Part shown: positions 1 to 12,261 of the stretch, in pieces
How the letters are laid out: every line of letters starts with the position of its first letter
Numbering within the stretch: the stretch's first letter is position 1
NCBI RefSeq assembly: GCF_030272615.1
Contig: NC_081406.1
Span: 474,783,400-474,843,399, forward strand
From: Cryptomeria japonica
Taxonomy: Eukaryota; Streptophyta; Pinopsida; Cupressales; Cupressaceae
Reading direction: 5' to 3'
DNA: 60,000 bases
Translations under genes and position numbers: made by a program
Notes under the pieces: generated by a model
The model's input: only the letters and a program-made list of their open reading frames with translations
Told to the model about the DNA's origin: nothing
Database searches by the model: none

Positions 1-9
1 GAGGAAACA

Positions 10-1440
10 ATGGGAGATAGAAAAAGAAAAGAACATGATGACACAAGAAGAGAGCATAGTGATAGAAGAACTTATGAAGAGACAAGGAGAAACCATATGC
101 ATAATTCATTGTTAAATCTCACTCAACAAATGCAAACTCTACAACAACAAATACAAGATATGCAAAATGGAACAAGTTCCAAGAAGTATTCATTGGAAGA
201 TATCTGCCTACATCCTTTTGACAAAAGTTTGAATATGATACCATTTCCACAACATTGCGAAATCCCTAAATATGATAAATACGATGGGAAATTTGATCCT
301 CAAGATCACATTAGGGAATTTTGTACTATGAGTATGGAATTTGTACATAAGGAAACTTACCTAATGCGTCTATTCCCTCGGAGTTTAAATGGACAATCAA
401 TGGAATGGTTCTCAAGATTACCATCTGGAATCAAATCTTTTGAAGAACTTGTGAATAGATTTATTTCACAATACTCCTACAATGTACGAAATGAGATAAC
501 AATGCTAGATTTATGCAATGTAAAGCAAAAGAATGGTGAATCTTTCATGATCTTTTTGCAGTGATGTAAATGAATGTTTAATAGGTATCCCAGAAATGTA
601 CCTGATCAAGAAAAGATGTACATATTCATTGATAATCTTATCAGTGAAATGAGTTATCATCTAACAATGCAATTTCCTTCTTTCACCAAGATGATTGAGA
701 ATGGCCTAAAAATAGAAGACACAATGGTAAAGAAAGGAGAGCTAAAGCTTTACAATAATTCCTACAATAACAACCACAGCAACAACAACAACAATGACAA
801 ACCCAAGTTCTGGTCAAAGAATAGGAATATCATCAATGGAGGAAATGATGACAATAACGTTACAAAACAACAACCAATCTTTAATCTATCAAGTCAAATC
901 CCAAGCAATAACAATGAAGAAAATAATAAATCCAAGTCTTTCTTCTCCAATCCTCGCAGGAAATTCACAAACATTGGAGAACCCTTTGAATTAGCTTTGA
1001 AAACTCTTCTTGTGAACAAACTGATTATTTTAACAGAAGTAAGAAGTTATGAACCACAAGTCAAACCTAATTGGTGGAACGACAATCATTTTTGCAATTA
1101 CCATCAAAATAAAGGACACCAAACTAATGATTGTCAAAGATTGAAACATCTTATCCAAGAATTAATCGATAATGGAGCTATCATAGTGGATAGTCATAAG
1201 ACAAATGAATTGCATCTAGCCTTCAAAACTCCACTTCCCAACTATGAAAAAGGTGAACAATCTAAATCAAAAGATGACAAAGGCAAAGCCAAAGTGAACT
1301 ACACTTATACATATGATGATGTGGTAAATGTCATCATTGTTAAAGATAACACACCTTCAGAACCAATCAATGTCATTACAAGATGTAAAGCGAAGGTCAC
1401 ATTTCTAGGTATAACAAATGAATCAACCTCCACTTCATGA
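10..1440 (+). pseudogene. gag: Gag polyprotein of the Tat-like element, two in-frame stops
   Basis: One reading frame runs from about 10 to 1440 and is broken only by TGA codons at 562-564 and 571-573. The N-terminal part is charged, with a glutamine-rich coiled-coil-like stretch (residues 35-52). The retrotransposon gag core follows, with WFSRLPSGIKSFEELVNRF and, after the stops, FNRYPRNVPDQEKMYIFI. Near residues 350-385 a Cys-His motif of the form CNYHxxKGHxTxDCxxLKxxI is the nucleic-acid-binding knuckle typical of this lineage. An Asn/Lys-rich linker precedes it. Gag would package element RNA. The frame continues past 1440 with further stops to about 1720, where it shifts into the protease. 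The start at 10 is simply the first ATG in view. Confidence 0.8.
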
Positions 1441-1569
1441 CAATATAACTTAGGGGAACAATTGCAAAGAATACCTGGTCAAATATCAATTTTGGAACTT
1501 CTCAAAGTTTCACCTATGCATAAGGGAATTTTGGAAAAATCTCTAACATAAACAACAATTTTAAAAGAC

Positions 1570-3011
1570 TTGGATGTAGATCAGTTCCAAAACATGGTGG
1601 GACATCTTATAGCCCCTCATTTCTTATCATTTTATGAAAATAATTACTCATCCTTGCAACATCCTCACAATACTCCCTTACATGTTGAAGTCACCATTAA
1701 TAAAACTCGTGTCAAACGCATACTTAGATGGTGGAGCTTGCTTAAACATTTGTGCATTAAGTTTAATAAAGGCTTTGGGATATTTAGAAAATGCAGTAGA
1801 TCCAAAGAAGAAAATAACCATTAAGGCTTATGATGAAGAAGAGCATTCTTCTAAAGGAACTGTGGTGTTACCAATCAAAATAAGACCTGTGGAAAGGAAT
1901 ACATTATACCAGGTTTTAGATTTGAATCTCTCTTATAACATTCTTCTAGGAAGGCCATGGATTCACAACATGCAAGAAGTTCCTTGTATATATCACCAAT
2001 GTGTAAAGTTTCCTCATGAGGGACAAGAGGTCACTATAATTGCAGACTCTAGCCAATATTGCAATAATCTGAAGCCAACACAAGATACAAGAGTTCCACA
2101 TAACAGAGAATCAATATATCCTACCAAAGAAATTCAAGAAAAGTTATGGGAAACCTTTGAGAAAAATCTCAAATTAAATGATGAAGGAATGGGAAAATAT
2201 TCTTTGCATAATTTGCCACTTTCACCTAAATCATATGGAAAGCCTACAAATATTCAACCACAGGTCTCAGAAAAATCAAAAGAAATGTTTAATGGAGCAT
2301 TTGTTAGAGTTGGAACACTTGCAGAAGAAATTGAAGACAAGGACATTCTTGGTTGGTTGTACAAAGATGAAAATGAAACTATAGAAACAACTGTAGAAGT
2401 CAATATTCCCATAGAGCAATATGGCAATGGTTATAAGATCATACAAAAAATGGGATATGAAGGAAAAGGACCAATTGGTAAGCGACATCAAGGTATTTCA
2501 GAACCTATTTCTCCTCACTCACAATCTAAAGAAGATAAATAAGGACTTGGATATCCAAAATCAAATCAGAAGCAACATAATTATCGATAGCCAAAGTGGA
2601 GAAAGAAAGCAATCCCTAAAGAAGAACCATGACAAGAAAAGCTACACCAAGCAGCAAAAATAGCAGCCAATAAGCAAAAACAAGAAGAATATGAGAAACA
2701 ACAAGAACAACTTGCAATCAAAAGAGAAGAATAATCTTGTAAATAAGTTCATGGAATACGAGAAAATGCTAAATCTGAACAAGATTTTCCAAAAGCAGTA
2801 AAAGAAGAGATGGCTGAAATCAAAGAACTATTTGCACCATACAATATTCCTGTATGGTACAATGGTGTAATCCTAGACAATGGTTCAGAGACAGATTCAA
2901 ATGACTATGAATGGGGTCCAAATCTATCACCTAGTGTATCAAGTGAAGAAAATAATGAAGAGCAAGTAGCTATCACAAATGAAGACTCGTCTTTTACAAA
3001 ACAAAAGATAG
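1570..3011 (+). pseudogene. Aspartic protease plus G-patch region of the Tat-like element
   Basis: Translation starts in the gag frame (1570) and shifts by one near 1715 into a frame open to 2542. The protease active site reads YLDGGACLNICAL, followed by the flap and C-terminal signature NILLGRPWIHNMQEVPCIYH. A DGG triad in place of DSG or DTG is common in Tat-type elements. At about 2405-2510 the segment with YKIIQKMGYEGKGPIG and GISEPI is a G-patch, a glycine-rich RNA-binding and helicase-activating motif. A further open stretch from 2810 ends in an acidic region at 3011, exactly where the solo LTR is inserted. Between 2543 and 2810 the frame is broken by several stops. Confidence 0.75.
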
Positions 3012-4362
3012 TGTAGTGACATAAATCTGTCCATTTTAATTAAATGAATATTTCGTATTTATTTGATTAAAAATCCACTAGCCATCAATTAATTAAATTA
3101 ATTCATCTTCAAACATTCTCCTATTAATTAAATAAATTATTCAATTTATTTTAATTAATTCATTAAACCAAATTCACAATCAATTAAATGAATAAATTCT
3201 ATTTATTCAATTTAATCCTCTTTCCTCTTTTAAATAAATTAAATAAAACATTTATTTAAATCATAAATCCCCCCCACTTGCATTTTCCTACATCTCCCAC
3301 TTGCCTCCTAAATCCCCTTCCTAAATTATTCTAGAACCTATCTAATCCTAATCAATTAGCCTAATCCATCCCCTAATTATTGTCACATTCCTAAGCAACT
3401 TGGAGTCACTTCTCAAAGACTTCAAAGTCTTTGAAAAGCATTTAATGCTTTGTGTGTTCAACAATTTAACCTCTAAAGTCTTCCAAACCACTTATGGCTC
3501 TTACATGACCGTTTATGGTTAACCCCTAACTCAACCCTCATGTGACTCATGTGTCTCCTCAAGCATTTATTGCTTTGACCATGGTTATCCCTTTTACCTT
3601 TGCACAAGAGTTTATCCATTGGATAAAATATTTATCCTTTGAATACATAATTTATTCACTCAACCCAACCTTGACCTTAACTCCCAAGTTAACCCTCAGG
3701 TCATGTCAAGCATTTAATGCTTATTCCCTCTCCTCTCAACCTATCTCATATTGACACTTGTCATCCTGGGATTGGGTTGAAAGTCCTCACATGGATTTAA
3801 TATCATTCAATCCTGACCATTGTTGAGATTACTCAATCTCAACCATCCATTGCTCCATTTTTCCTATAAATAGAGCCCATTTCTTCATAATCCACATCCT
3901 GAAAACTTGTATGCTTCTAAGTTATAGAGAATTTTAGAGAGCATTTAGCATATCTTACTCATATTCACTCTTTTGGTTAAAATTAACAAATAGCATTTAG
4001 ATAACTCATCCTTATTTGGTTATTAAGCTTGCATTTGCATACTTTTCATAATCATCTACAATCTTGAACCTCCATAAGCATCCATAGTGCAAAAAGCTAT
4101 TGAGAGCTACACTAATTTGGAACTTGGAGAGGAGAGGAACAAGGGAGAAGGAGCTAAGAGCATGGTAGAAGGCATTTGGAGATGTCTTCTTGCATTTATA
4201 TTCATAGTTAAATGCTTTACTTTGTTTTTAGAGTCTCTTTTGGTATGCTTGCTTAGACTAGTTTTTGGTTGATTAACACTAATGTTTGCCTTTGTTTCTT
4301 TGTTTTGTGTGTTATACGACCACGGGTTTTAGTCTAACCTTGCCCCATTTTGCAGAGCATCA
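3012..4362 (+). mobile_element. Solo LTR inserted in the Tat-like element (TSD GATAG)
   Basis: The 1351-bp segment starts with TGTAGTGACATAAATC and ends with GCAGAGCATCA, the TG...CA ends of an LTR. It is flanked by the perfect 5-bp duplication GATAG at 3007-3011 and 4363-4367. Removing it brings the reading frame left of the insertion into register with the frame to the right, so the insertion site is exact. A TATA-like CCTATAAATAGAG at about 3863 suggests the U3/R promoter. It resembles the host element's own 3' LTR in layout (AT-rich ATTAAATTAATT tracts, AGCATTTAGCAT words) but is clearly divergent. No internal coding sequence remains, as expected after LTR-LTR recombination. Confidence 0.92.
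3863..3875 (+). promoter_or_regulatory. TATA-like box of the solo LTR
   Basis: The sequence CCTATAAATAGAG lies about 0.85 kb into the LTR, in the position expected for the retroelement RNA polymerase II promoter at the U3/R border. No transcript evidence is available from sequence alone. Confidence 0.5.
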
Positions 4363-5332
4363 GATAGAATTAGAAAGAAGACAAGAAGAACTCAAAATCC
4401 AAAGAAAAGAGGCATATACAAGACAACAAAAGAAAGAGGATGAAAAAGACCAAGAAGTAAAGCCACAAGGAACACAAACAATTATTGATCAAGCATCAAG
4501 AAATATCAGATTTTTATCAAATGATGAGCAAGATGTACCAAGGTATGGATGAACCATGGAAAAACTAAGAGATAGTCAAGTGGGATTGACTATTAGTCTG
4601 GTAGAAGCTGAGTTTGAGAGAAGACAAAAGATAGCAAAAGAATCCTCTATATCATATGCACAAGTATGTCAACTTCAAAATACAAATGAATCTATTGAAA
4701 TTAATCAAGATGGAACTTGCTGTTTAAAAGATATGTGTTTCGATGTAATCCATTCATTTGAGGGACAAACGTCAGATGAAGAGTCACTTGAGTGTGAACT
4801 ACAGAATACTAATATTGATTTTGTTAGAACTGATTGGAGAACACTTGGGAGAGACTATCCTCAAAATCATTCTATCTATGACATTACCTACTCTATGCCA
4901 AATTATAACTATTATGTCATGAACCTTGAAGCACCTAAAAATGATGATGACTATGAGTTACCCCTTCCTCATCCAAAACTAATTGATTGGGATAACCTAG
5001 AAAACCCTGAATTGGATGTCTTTTCCAATGACCACGACTTATCTATGTATCTTAATATTGTCAATCCCATAACACCTAAGATATCTTCCATTGCAGAATC
5101 AAGTAACATTTCTTACAGTCAGGAGAATGCCAAACTTTCTAGTTGCAAAATTGAAATAAAACAAGGAAAAAGACCTAGTGCTGAAAACCATTTCATGGCA
5201 ACACTAGATCAATCAAAAGAAAAAATAAAGGACATATCTAATGGTGAAAACCTCTATGAGGCACCAAAAGATGGAAAGTTTAACATCCTCCCTGCATATT
5301 TTCAGGAGAGATATGCTATTCTAATATAATCA
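4363..5332 (+). pseudogene. Acidic linker between protease and reverse transcriptase
   Basis: Two open stretches (to 4552, and 4556-5329) encode a charged segment: first a Glu/Lys/Gln-rich coiled-coil-like run (ERRQEELKIQRKEAYTRQ), then an acidic region with DDDYELPLPHPKLIDWDN. They continue the frame interrupted by the solo LTR. The segment has no catalytic motif. Tat/Ogre elements commonly carry a long poorly conserved spacer before RT, and this fits that position. A one-base frame change separates the two stretches near 4552. Confidence 0.6.
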
Positions 5333-6760
5333 ACAAAAGCAATAAACATTGGCACACCAAAGGATCCCAAGATACTTCATTTTGCTACATCATTATCAAA
5401 TAAAGAGAGGAAAGAATACATAGAATTCTTCAGACAAAGATAGATAAATTTTTCTTGGTCCTATGCAGACATGCCAGGACTTAATCTAGATCTTATGATG
5501 CATCATCTCAATATGGATCTAAAAGCAAAACCAGTTAAACAAAAGCTAAGGAAGATGCATCCACACATCGCTCTCCTTGTAAAAGTTGAGCTAAAGAAAC
5601 TATTAGATGTGGGTTTCATAAGACTTGTCGCCTATCCAAAATGGGTTTCAAGCATTGTGGTAGTGTTAAAGCCAGATAAAAGCATAAGAGTCTGCACCGA
5701 TTTTAGAGATTTGAAGAAGACATGTCCCAAAGATTATTTCCCACTACCCAACATTGATATAATTGTGGGCTTATAAACAAGACATGAGATGTTTTCATTA
5801 ATGGATGGATTCTCAGGATACAATCAAATAAGAATCGCCCCTGAAGATCAAGAAAAGACAACATTCACCTGTGCATGGGGTACTTACTGCTGGAATGTTA
5901 TGCCATTTAGGCTTAAGAATGCAGGAGCAACTTATCAAAGAGCTATGACAACAATTTTTCATGATATGATGCATACATTTATGGAAGATTATGTAGATGA
6001 TATACTTGCAAAATCTCATACAAGAAAAGAATAAATAAATTGAACATCTTGGGCAAGATCTTTGATAGGATTGAAAGGTGCCAGTTGAGATTAAATCCAA
6101 AGAAATGTGCATTTGGAGTAACCTCTAGAAAACTTCTTGGCCGGTACATCATATCAGCTCATGCAATTGAAGTAGATCCAGAAAAGGTCAAAGCTATCAT
6201 GGAAATGGAGTCACCTAGGAACATAAGTCAATTGCGTTATTTACAAGGAAGATTGCAATCAATCAAAAGATTTGTCTCTCAATTAGCATATAGATGTCAT
6301 CCATTCATTCATCTTCTACACAAGAATCTTCCATTGAAATGGGATAAGAAGTGTGAAGAGGATTTTATGCAAATCAAAGAATATCTCATGAATCCTCCAG
6401 TACTTGTATCACCAATCAAGGGGAAACTATTGTTACTTTATATCTCAGTGACAAATGTATCACTAGGAGATCTCCTAGCACAACATGATGAAGAAGGAAA
6501 AGAAAGAGCAATGTATTACATTATTAGAACACTTGTAGGCTATGAATTGAATTATAAATCAATAGAGAAGACATGCCTAACAGTTGTATTTCCAACTCAG
6601 AAGCTGTGACATTATATGTTGACTCATTCTGTGAAACTGATAGCAAAAGTAGATCCACTAAAGTATTTGTTGAACAAGTCAACTTTGACAGGCAGACTGG
6701 AAAAATGGGTTATGGTACGAAGTGAGTTTGATATAGAATATGTTGATTGAAAAGCTATCA
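5333..6760 (+). pseudogene. pol: Reverse transcriptase and first RNase H of the Tat-like element
   Basis: The RT fingers and palm are clear: KQKLRKMHPHIALLVKVE, then VVVLKPDKSIRVCTDFRDL, FSLMDGFSGYNQI, MPFRLKNAGATYQR and the catalytic EDYVDDILAKS (YVDD near 5990-6001). A TAA at 5774-5776 and a frameshift near 6030 break the frame. After the shift, CQLRLNPKKCAFGV, GRYIISAHAIEVDPEKVKAI and the connection segment lead to the RT-linked RNase H (LLLLYISVTNVSLGDLLAQ, NYKSIEKTCL). A TGA at 6607 and later stops disrupt the rest. The domain order RT-RH-second RH-INT is intact although the copy cannot make a full protein. Confidence 0.85.
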
Positions 6761-6867
6761 AAGGATAGGTCATTGCTGATCAATTAGGTGAAGCACCTTT
6801 ACAAGATGACATACCATTGAACATTGAATTTCCTCATGCAGACATTTTGACAATACGTACAAAATTT

Positions 6868-7240
6868 TAAGAATTGTACTTTGATGGTTCTTATACACAA
6901 TATGGATCAGGCGTGGGAATTTTGTTCATCACACCTCAAGGATACACAATTCCAAAATCATATAGATTGCGGTTTCCATGCACAAACAATACTACATAAT
7001 ATGAAGCATTGACTATTGGTATAAAAATGGATACTAAATGGAATATCAAGGAATTACATGTCTATGGTGATTCACAACTTATCATCAACTAAATAAATGA
7101 TGACTATCAAACTAAGGATGACAAGATCATGCCCTAGAAACAGCTGGTAGAAGAGTTTAAAGAACACTTTGAAGAAATATCATTCACTCAGATCCCAAGA
7201 AATGAGAATAAAGTAGTAGATGCAATGGCTACAATAGCAT
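6868..7240 (+). pseudogene. Second (archaeal-like) RNase H domain
   Basis: Downstream of the RT-linked RNase H a second RNase H fold is recognisable: LYFDGSYTQYGSGVGI, then NNTT and YEALTIGI, then ELHVYGDSQLIIN, then RNENKVVDAMATIAS. The D...E...D...D order of RNase H can be traced. Stops occur within it (TAA near 6868, 7000 and 7090; TAG near 7135). An additional RNase H at this position is characteristic of the Tat lineage of plant Ty3/gypsy elements and supports that assignment. Confidence 0.75.
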
Positions 7241-7429
7241 CTCTCTTGCAGAATCGGGAGAATCAACAACGTTATGAATTCCTGGTGGAAGATATCTTAA
7301 CCCCTACCATTCAATCCCGTCACACCTACATGATTTGCCATATATCTGGAACCAGTCAATCCTTATATGACCAAACCTATCAATACTTAAAAGATAATAT
7401 CCTTCCTCTTGACCTATCCCACAATTAGA

Positions 7430-8620
7430 GAAGAAATTTTATCTGTCAATCATCCCGCTATACTATTATTGCTAATACCTTATATAGGCAAGGACTAGAT
7501 AGCACTTTATTGAGATGTGTCAAACAAGAGGAATCTGAGAAAGTTCTTAACAAAGTTCACGCAGGTATTTGTGGCACACACTCAAGTGGATTAACATTGG
7601 CTAAGAAATTTCTTCGTATGGGTTACTATTGGCCTATTATGGAGAGAGATTCATTCACATATGCCAAGAAATGAAAATAATTTTAGATCCATGGGAATCT
7701 CATCCACGCACCAACACAAGAATTGCATCCTATGGCACAAGATCATGACCATTTTCTCAATGGGGTCTTGATTTGGTAGGTAAGATAAATCCTTCATCCT
7801 CTAATGGACATAAGTTCATTCTGACTGCTACTGAATATTTCACTAAATGGATTGAAGTAGTACCTTTGACAAAAGTGATAGGAAAACAAATATCATCATT
7901 CATCTTGAATTATATAATATGTCGCTATGGAGTTCCTATGATTATTATTACTATAATGGATGACCATTTAAGAATCAAGATGTGAAGGAACTATGTGAGC
8001 GATTCCATATCCAACATAGGTTTTATACACCATATTATCCACAAGGAAATGGTCAATCTCAGGCATCAAACAAGACTATCTTGAAAATCTTGAAGAAAAC
8101 AATTAATGAAGCTGTAAAAGACAGGCACATTCAGCTAAATCCTGCTCTTTGGGCATACCGAACCAACATTTGCACACCAACGGGGGCAAATACATATTGC
8201 TTACTCTATAGATCAGAATCCATATTACCAATAGAATTAGAGATACCTTCTCTATGAGTTTCCTTGAAAGGTCTTATACCAGAAGAAGAAGAACGAGTCT
8301 CTAGACTTCAAGAACTTGAGCTGATTCAAGAATGTCGCCAAAATGCAACAGATCATTTCAAGGTATATCAATAGAGAATGGCAATACGTTATAATCATAG
8401 AGTCAAGCCATGCATTTTTTAGATTAGAGATATAGTTCTAAGGGACAATCCGAGAAATCAGCAAGACCAAGAAAAGAAGGGTAAATTTGAACCAAATTGG
8501 TTAGGTCCTTTTGTCATAGTAGCAACATATGTCTCAAGAGCATACAAGTTACCTACTCTTGAAGGTGATTGGTTTGATGAACCTATCAATTCCATTCATC
8601 TCAAGAAATTATATGCTTGA
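7430..8620 (+). pseudogene. Integrase of the Tat-like element, catalytic residues damaged
   Basis: The zinc-binding N-terminus is visible at about 7555-7680 (HAGICGTHSSGLTLAKKFL, GYYWPIMERD), but the second cysteine region falls at stop codons. The core begins near 7755 with QWGLDLVGKINPSS (first catalytic Asp) and TATEYFTKWIEVVPL. The second Asp lies at a frame break near 7950. The third catalytic position, normally Glu in a GQAEASNKT context, is Gln here (GQSQASNKT). The C-terminal part, LGPFVIVATYVSRAYKLP, ends at a TGA at about 8618-8620. Such an integrase should be inactive. Confidence 0.8.
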
Positions 8621-11104
8621 GATGTAAAGTTTCTGAAGAAATCAATAAAAAACATATAAAGTCATGAAGAAATTAGTAAAAATCAGAAAAGCAGAAAATC
8701 CCTAAAAAGCATAAAATAGTGAATTTAAAAAAAAAAAAAAAATGGAAAAAAAATCAATAAATTTAGACAGTGAAAACCATCTAAAAAAGTGGGTTCTTCC
8801 ATCTATGAGATCACTTTGCGCACCTATCCACTTCATCCTAGCGCATCTATCACTTCCATCTATCCTAGCTCACCCATTTCATCTTTCACATCCATTGCTT
8901 TGAACTATTAGCAGGAAATATGCATCGTACCAACAATTATCAATCTTTGACATACTTGTCGTAGTCATTGTCTTAGATTTTATTGGAATCAATCAATCTA
9001 TATTTCTATCCCGCAATGGTTTGGATCTTGATCAATTTGCATATCCTTAATAAAGTTTTGTTTTCATTGGGGGAAAAATCATAATTCCTTTTGCTAAGGT
9101 GGTCTTTTGAATCTTTGAAAATCCAAAACATTCAGAAAATTTAGAAAAACCAAAAACACCTAGGGTTTTGAAACAAATAATGAGCAACAAAGCAACAAAG
9201 ATCAAGGCATTTTATAGCAATTGAATCATGAAATTAAGAAAACAAACAATCAACCATCAAGTAATAAAGGATTATCAATGATTATTCATCAAGATGATTA
9301 TATTAATTAATGACCATAAGAACATGTGAATGACATACAAGATTGTGTTTATATCTTGATTTTATTGCTAATCATGTACTCTATGTGACTCAAGGATGTC
9401 CATGACTAGAGAAGCTATGATGGGGCATGATTATTTTCTTTGATTGATGTCTGTGGTTTATCTCTTATTAAGGTATGTACTTGTCTAAGGATATGATCGG
9501 CAAAAGATCAAGGAGGACGTTCCGAGTCATGCATGAAAGGGGATAATCCTTGTCTGTTCTGCAAGAAATACTTAGGTCAGCTTGGTTCATTATATCATGT
9601 TACTTGTATAACCTTTCTATATCAAAATCCATGTAACAAATACTCAGGTCAGCTTGAATCATTATGTCAAATTGCTAGTATTTTCTTACAACATTTTAAA
9701 GCTCAATGAAGAAATCAAGAACTGTTACAAGACAACATATGAAGAATGGAAGTATCATTTTAGTTAGATCATTTTAGATTAGCTAATTATTCATTAGCAT
9801 TATAAGCATTTCATTTCATTCAGAGATCAACAGTTATAAATAAAGATTGAGTATACTTGGACAAACAAAACAATTTGCATTTGATCATTGTAGGTGAATT
9901 CATCTTTAGAATCATTTCAACCATCATTCATTTTATTTAGTTGCATTCAATCATTGCATTTGTTTGCATTCCATTAAGTGCATTTCATTAATCATGTAGT
10001 ATATCATCATTATTATTTGCATTAGGATCATTATCATTGTCGTTCTTTTTATCCATTAAGATCATTTAGTTGCATCTTTGCACTTAGATTCATTATAATC
10101 ATAAGCATTACATATAAGCATCCATAAATTTCATTTCATAATAATCATTTGCATTTAAAATCATCAAACTTGAAATCTAAAACATTTCATATCGATCATT
10201 TGCGTTTCAAAATCATTACATGCATACACCTCAAAAATCATCATTCATTTGCATTACCATATAGATCATTGCATTTGCATCATTTAAAGTGAGTGATCAT
10301 TTTCATTTGTATCCAAGGTCATCAAAATCAAAAATCAAAAGCATTTTTCATTTCATTATCATTGCATCATATAGAGCATCATCATCATGTGAAAATAAAA
10401 GAAAAGAAAAGATCATCATAACATCATCTATGTAGTCAATGCATATAGATCATCATCATATAGAGTAACATGCATAATAAACCAAAGATCATAATATAGA
10501 GTCCATGTCTGCATATCATCATAAACAAAAATTATCCAAGTATACAATGATATCACAAAAATAATCAATAATGTACAAAGTCCCACCAATACAAATCAAG
10601 TCAAGAATCATGGTTGCCTCTCGAGCTTGTGGGTCTAACACCTGGATCACCTGCAATACCTACACCAGCATCATCATTCAATGGAATCATTCTTAAATTT
10701 AAAATCTTCATCATTCATTCAACTATCATCTATCATGTCTTATACATGATGTATCTTTCCTGAAACCAAACATTTTGATCATCTATCATGTCTTATACAG
10801 GATGTGTCCTTCCTGAAACCAGACTTGATCTCAATCCAATCAATCTTATCAATCTAATTCATTTGATCAACCTACAACATATTCACTCATCTATCTTTCA
10901 TATAATATTCTTCTTCTATCGAGAGATAATCCATGCCTTTAATGCACAAATGATCTCTTGAGGGGGCATCATCATCGAATCAATATCAAAAAATTAGTAT
11001 CTGGGGCACACAATCAAGATTTTATCTCCATCAGGCGCATTATCAAGACTTGATTTAATCTTTTAAACAATGTTGTCTCGACATCATTTCAAAGAGGAGC
11101 AAAA
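8621..11104 (+). other. Long non-coding 3' UTR of the Tat-like element
   Basis: About 2.5 kb without coding signal lies between integrase and the 3' LTR. It begins with an A-rich stretch (8728-8755) and is full of CATTTGCAT, ATCATCAT and CATTTCATT words, especially at 9880-10480. Two diverged copies of about 57 bp containing TATCATGTCTTATACA occur in tandem near 10727-10825. The purine run AAAGAGGAGCAAAA at 11091-11104 fits a polypurine tract just before the LTR. Long 3' UTRs are usual for this lineage. Confidence 0.6.
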
Positions 11105-12260
11105 TGTATACACATAAAAATGGCTATGAGCAATTAAATAAATATTTTATAATTATTTTTCTATTAAATAGTTAATTTGAAAATATTAATTTATTTAATT
11201 CATTTCATGTTCTTCTATTAATTAATTTAATTGAAACATTTTATTAATTAATTCATTTATCTTATTCTTCAAATCAATTAATTAAATATCTAATATTTAA
11301 TTATTCCCCTAATCAATTAATTAAATATCTAATATTTAATTATTCCTATATTCAATTAAATATATAATATTTAATGGCTGTTCTTCTATCCTATAGTCTC
11401 AAATATTAAATGATTTCTTAAATTATTTAATTCCTTTTCCAACTCATCCTTCCATCTCCACTTCATCTTTCCTTTTCCGACTCATCCATCATGTGGCTAA
11501 ATTAGTTCAACAAAATTAAATAAATAAAACATTTATTAGCCACTTATCTCCAACTTCCAAAGTAAATGAAATATTGTGTACGTACACATATTTCTAAACC
11601 TTCTTCCATATTCTCTCCAACATCCCTACATCTTAGGAAGGACTTGAGTCCGCTTGTCCTTTCATGCCTAAATCTTCTCCAACCATCACTAGATTCTCTC
11701 AGTCAACAACCCAGTCAAAGTGAGATGAGTGACACTTGTCTTCTCCTTCCCCCTTTCTCTCAACCTTCACCTTTGCTCACATCCATCTAAATTTATAGAT
11801 CTGGTAATGATTGTTGATCTAGGCCACATCATCTTATCTTCTCAAAGTCTATAAAAGTAGGAGTTTGATTTGAGAAAAAGTTAGTCTTCAAGTGAGTTAT
11901 TCAAGTTAACAATCTAAGTAAACTTATGCATCCGTGAGTTTTTATCTTGAAACAATTAGCAATTTAGCATTTCTCCTTTAGCATAATCATTTAGCTCTAA
12001 ATCATTTGCATTGCATATAATAGTATTAGTTAACTAAAATTTATCAGTCCATTCTTCATATGCCATCTTGGAAGCTACCAGTGCTTGTATGAGAGCACAT
12101 CATCTGCAACTAGGAACAGTGGAGTTAGGACACAATGAGACTTAAATCATGAAGGTAAAAATAATGTTTTATTTTAATATTTAGTTTATGTAGTTTCATT
12201 GGTTGAGTTTGGATTTCCTATAGCATTTCCTTTGTATTTTGTGAAACTAACATGTTGCAG
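11105..12260 (+). mobile_element. 3' LTR of the Tat-like element (right end approximate)
   Basis: The segment starts TGTATACACATAAA directly after a purine tract and resembles the solo LTR at 3012-4362 in its first bases, in its AT-rich first half and in AGCATTTAGCAT-like words. A TATA-like CTATAAAAGTAGGAG lies near 11850. Chromovirus coding sequence is recognisable from about 12270, so the LTR probably ends at GTTGCA at 12260. The 5' LTR is outside the window, so the end cannot be confirmed by pairing. Confidence 0.6.
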
Positions 12261-12261
12261 G

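Larger units (their letters stand above)
1..12260 (+). mobile_element. Ty3/gypsy retrotransposon, Tat/Ogre-like, 5' end outside the window
   Basis: Gag, protease, reverse transcriptase, RNase H, a second RNase H and integrase follow in this order on the plus strand, then a 2.5-kb 3' UTR, a purine tract and an LTR-like segment. Two RNase H domains, a DGGA-type protease and a long 3' UTR are features of the plant Tat/Ogre lineage (family knowledge). The 5' LTR and primer-binding site lie left of the window. The coding part holds many stop codons and frameshifts, so the copy is dead. It is interrupted at 3012-4362 by a solo LTR. Its right end meets chromovirus integrase sequence, so it probably inserted into that element; the other flank, needed to show a target duplication, is not in view. 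Confidence 0.85.

Noticed and set aside
3012-4362. Intron between protease and RT, as reported for Ogre elements
   Set aside because: The segment has TG...CA ends, a TATA-like box and a perfect GATAG duplication, all explained by a solo LTR; the frame is restored by removing it together with one duplication.
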